From contig CM114273.1 of the NCBI GenBank assembly GCA_050084515.1, positions 22,940,001 through 23,004,000 of the forward strand: a stretch of 64,000 nucleotides of DNA, in the 5' to 3' direction. Within the stretch, counting starts at the first letter, position 1. Every line of letters starts with the position of its first letter. Shown here one piece after another: positions 60,561 through 64,000 of the stretch. The notes beneath the pieces were generated by a model that searched no databases, was not told the DNA's origin, and saw only the letters and a list, made by a program, of their open reading frames with translations. The DNA is from Blasia pusilla. Its lineage: Eukaryota; Marchantiophyta; Marchantiopsida; Blasiales. The position numbers and the translations under genes were made by a program.

Positions 60561-61233
60561 CTCATTCCTTCGTACGAGAGGGAATAACCTCTCCATACTC
60601 ATACAATGTGGTATTCTTTGCTAAGCCCGGTAGGAGTTGGACCAACGGAGGTGTTCTAACATCTCTATTGGTCCAACTTCTACCTTCACCAAGTCTTTGG
60701 CTAAAGATAATAGAGTTTGACACACGATAATCATATCCCCATCAAAGTGCTAAACAATGGCTCCATTTGACCCAACATATGAGTCATATCTCCAACTCCT
60801 CTTGATCTTGATATAACCATCCCACTTATTGGTACAATTGGTTTTCCTAGGCACCATCGAAGGTGTGTAAAATTCCTCCCACAACATAAAAGACTAGAGA
60901 ATTCTGACCTATCGTCCATTGGTTGTATCATCGTCATAGCAACAATTTTTTGGCCCAAGTGACTAATGTGAGTGACGAGTGTTGCCTTAGGTGCATGTCC
61001 TCTTTCCCTCCAATAGGTGGTGGAACTATACCACCACAGGCTCACAACCATCAAATCCTTAACCTCAATAAAATCTCTTACCCCAAGGCGATTGGGCTAC
61101 TTTTGGAAATATCTCTTAGCAAATCTCAAAATATCTATCCCTAATATGACCATATTAGTGATAATAATCATAGTTTAATTATGGTGGGGCCATCCAAGAT
61201 GGCTCTTGAGAAGTATGAGGCACCCTTTGCCCT
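60561..61233. other. Intergenic DNA without recognisable feature
   Basis: No domain-bearing frame or RNA gene is seen between the two repeat copies. Confidence 0.4.
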
Positions 61234-61511
61234 CATGGTTGCACAAAAACAGACAAGTCCTTCCTTAGGACGGACATGGGTTCCAAGAGGTGGGACCCAT
61301 ACTTTTAGTCCATGATGGAAGGCAAGGCAAGGATGAGAGGAGCAATTAGGGAGGAGGGAGTGGAGGTGGAGGGATGAAGAAATGGGGGAGTATGGAACAC
61401 GAAGGCAAGTAAGGGGAATGAGAAAGAAGGGAAAGGTGGGGCCCATACGGATAAGTCCTTCCATAGGATGGACATGTCCACCGACATGGACTTTGTCCAC
61501 ATGCAATCTTG
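61234..61511 (+). repeat. MITE-like dispersed repeat, copy 4 (best ends)
   Basis: The left end 'catggttgcacaaaaacag' plus 'acaagtcc' and the right end 'ggactttgtccacatgcaatc' are imperfect inverted repeats: GGTTGCA...GACAAGTCC against GATTGCA...GACAAAGTCC. The element is 278 bases long and non-coding. A target duplication could not be decided. Confidence 0.6.
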
Positions 61512-61699
61512 TCTGCCCTCCACCATGCTCTCTACAATCCCTCTACATAAGTCCAACAGACCAAACATAGTCCTTGTTGTTCCACGTATGTCCATATGAG
61601 TCATATCCTCATGGGCTCACGATACCCGTTTAGCTCTCTACAGATACTTACTTGCTCTTATCTATAAGTGCACGTTGGGGCATTCATGGGGCCATCGAT

Positions 61700-62400
61700 A
61701 CTGGTGGACATATTCGACCTTGTAGGAATCTTGTGGTGTTGACGTGCTTCTCACTCATGTTGAGCTCAATCCGGTTAGAAATTTGGATGATCATCTTCAA
61801 TATGGGCTTCTTTGTGTGTAGCAACATCGCATCTTGAACTCTCTCTATACCTCTCGATCCATAATCCAATACCAAAAGGTATAGATATAGAACAATCTGT
61901 GCCTCTCAATCATATAAACCCCATCTAGTCCCCAGACTGATAGTTTGGATCTAGTCTCTCTCACTACCTCATCATACACTCACGACCAATAGTGAACACA
62001 TACCCTTGAGTCTAATACATCCTCTAGACATCGATCTCTACAATGTGTAAAGATCAAAACTCTTGATAATCATCCACAAGACGTCCCTCCAATCGAGTGC
62101 TCAAATAACCCTTCCATGCCATGAAAGGGTTGAACTGTGTAGGGACTTGTATCTTGTGGAAATCAAACCATGTGTCAAAATCCTTGATGAAATCATCAAA
62201 GTTGATGGTGCTTACTGCACTTAAGAAACGTTCTATGCTCCTATGGCTTATGTTGTCCATATCTCTTCATGCGATATTATCTTAGTTGCTAGACTTGTTG
62301 TCTTATTATGACGATACATCCACAAATGGAAGTTTGGATAGTTCCTTTCTCAAAACCCCTTGATACCTTACTCTGCTTTGCGTAATTTCACTAGTATTGC
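61700..62400 (-). pseudogene. Decayed Gag fragment related to the methyltransferase-bearing gypsy family
   Basis: On the minus strand, 62260-62054 reads 'FDDFIKDFDTWFDFHKIQV' and 'FNPFMAWKGYL', followed by 'LEGRLVDDYQEF'. The better preserved Gag at 52.1 kb has the same layout ('FMQEFDTWCDMQM', 'FTPFLAWKG', 'LEGPPMDDYHEF'). Downstream, 61880-61780 still resembles the region around 51.55-51.6 kb. No open frame is left. A copy of the dispersed repeat lies beside it, as on the left end of the window. Confidence 0.75.
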
Positions 62401-64000
62401 TCAAACTAAGTTGTTCTTCCGAAATGTGGATGAACATTGTGATGACAACCCACCTCACACACACAAGCACTCAAGCTTACCAAGAGTATCCCACACTTCT
62501 TACTAGCTCATCTGCGATAATGATTTTCCCGTGATCACAACCTTACCTCATGAACTCAAAACAGGGGTTCATCGTGAGCCTTTTGTACTAGCTCATCTAA
62601 GCTAACAAAAGTCTTTGATCGTACACACTATCCTACCATATTGTATGTACTTGCTACTATGTAGCCCATTACATAGTAGCCCCACCCATTTAGTCATGCT
62701 TGTTGACCACATAGCCTCTTACGAGATAACTACCTCTTTCCGAACTAACCCATTTGTTCACGTGCGATTACTTCATTGCACAATTATCTTCCTTCGATCC
62801 CCCTAGCCTGGCTTTGTTTAGGTCCAACAATGCAATGCCATTTCATTTTTACCTAGTCGCTCATGTATGACGTTGACCTCGCGCATACACCTACATGTGG
62901 TCTCGATCCCTGTCCCTCTTGCGGCGTACTTAAACCCGCCAACTTGACATCAAATCTCAGCTAACCCTTTCGATTGCTTGCTTCTATCCACACGCCTCCA
63001 TATGTCAGCTCCATGACCTTCCTTTGTGGCTACATCCATGGGACAAAGGTCACATGGGTTAAGTGAGATGCACCAAGCATTCATCAATCCCAAGGTGGAG
63101 CACATGAACAACATCATCAAAGTTGTGCACTTGGTATGAGAGGCTCATAAGACTATATTTTGTGTTGCATCTCTTTGCAAGAATTGTTCTCATTTTATGA
63201 TTGATGGGTATGGCATTGAATGGATACTTCTATTTGGAGGAGTTTTATCATGTGGCAAGCTTGAACGGAAATCATTCCTAATATCATGTGGCGTTGAGGA
63301 GACAAAAATCTATAATATTATTTGAGGAGCATTCTCAAATAACGACAGTTTGAGCGTTCACCACTTGTCTTTTTAAACTCAAGAACGTATGACGCGTGAC
63401 ATCTATGTCTATCATATAAAATAGGATTTTAAGAAATTACTCTAGGAACCTGAGCGTTCAGGGTCACAGGGACAATGCATCGCACGGTCTCTCATGGGTC
63501 CTAACTAGTACTAGTTACGGCAAGCATGTCCATGGATGATGTTCTCTAAAGGAATAGCAACATGCGCTTGCCCATGCATCACTTAACACAATTTTAGAAG
63601 CAAAGTGTACTAGAGTCATGGATGGTTTGAAGATTGTTGGGAACAAGAGGCTAAGTACATATGTCAATCTTGCATCATTGGCAAGTTGCATTGGACCTCT
63701 TGGCTAGGAACCCACAAGCGTGCAAAAGATGTCATGAGCGTTAAGGTTGCCAATGTTGGGTAATCTAGGCAATTAGTTTAGAACTTTAGGTATCGCCACG
63801 TACATAACAATTTGGATTGATGAGCACTTAAGAAATGCTAGTTTGTCTTTTTTGAAGCCAAGGACCAAGCTCATGCCACAAACATGGCTTGGGAGCTTGA
63901 GCCGCAACACACCACTCAAAGAATGGTTAAGGTATTTCTCACTAATCAAGCGTTTGAATGTCTCAATTAAAAATATTCACATTTCAGGTCTCGAGATATT
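62401..64000. other. No recognisable feature
   Basis: Short frames only, no domain, no repeat shared with the rest of the window that I can see. The sequence may contain further decayed retroelement DNA. Confidence 0.4.

Overview
This is plant nuclear DNA, probably from a seedless land plant such as a bryophyte, or a close streptophyte relative. The window holds a TOPLESS-type co-repressor gene with 25 short GT/AG coding exons, plant-style Ty3/gypsy and Ty1/copia debris, and a non-LTR element whose first ORF is of the coiled-coil/RRM L1 type. The species cannot be fixed from sequence alone. Only one cellular gene is well supported; the rest is mobile-element debris, a satellite array, and alternating GC-rich and AT-rich DNA without convincing genes.

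Layout. 1-1440: decayed RNase H/integrase pieces of a Ty3/gypsy element (minus strand). 1705-2500: two copies, in opposite orientation, of a roughly 280-bp repeat that recurs at 60.4 and 61.2 kb. 2.5-25 kb: alternating AT-rich and GC-rich DNA with telo-box, microsatellite and hairpin features but no supported gene. 25.1-34 kb: the TOPLESS gene on the plus strand, with a decayed duplicate of exon 14. 34-38.4 kb: no gene. 38.4-43.1 kb: an L1-like element preceded by 177-bp tandem monomers. 43.3-44.5 and 54.26-54.73 kb: a 127-129-bp satellite array split by a 9.75-kb Ty3/gypsy element (44510-54260, minus strand). 56.5-57.15 kb: short diverged repeats. 57.65-58.85 kb: primer-binding site and gag of a second gypsy element. 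59.4-60.2 kb: copia RT/RNase H end. 61.7-62.4 kb: decayed gag related to the 9.75-kb element. 62.4-64 kb: nothing recognised.

The most interesting object is the 9.75-kb element. Besides Gag, protease, reverse transcriptase, RNase H and integrase it carries a cytosine-5 DNA methyltransferase domain between protease and RT, and a PHD finger after the integrase, so it once combined a chromatin-writing and a chromatin-reading module. Its terminal repeats are split and permuted: P' - internal - Q' - gc - P - ct - Q in element orientation. The 12 bases next to P' are perfectly complementary to a site inside P that lies about 30 bp downstream of a TATA-like box, which suggests Tf1-like self-primed reverse transcription. 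This copy is dead: nine in-frame stops (all TAG or TGA), about four frameshifts, a Asp-to-Asn change in the integrase triad and loss of the last PHD zinc ligand. Most point lesions look like C-to-T decay.
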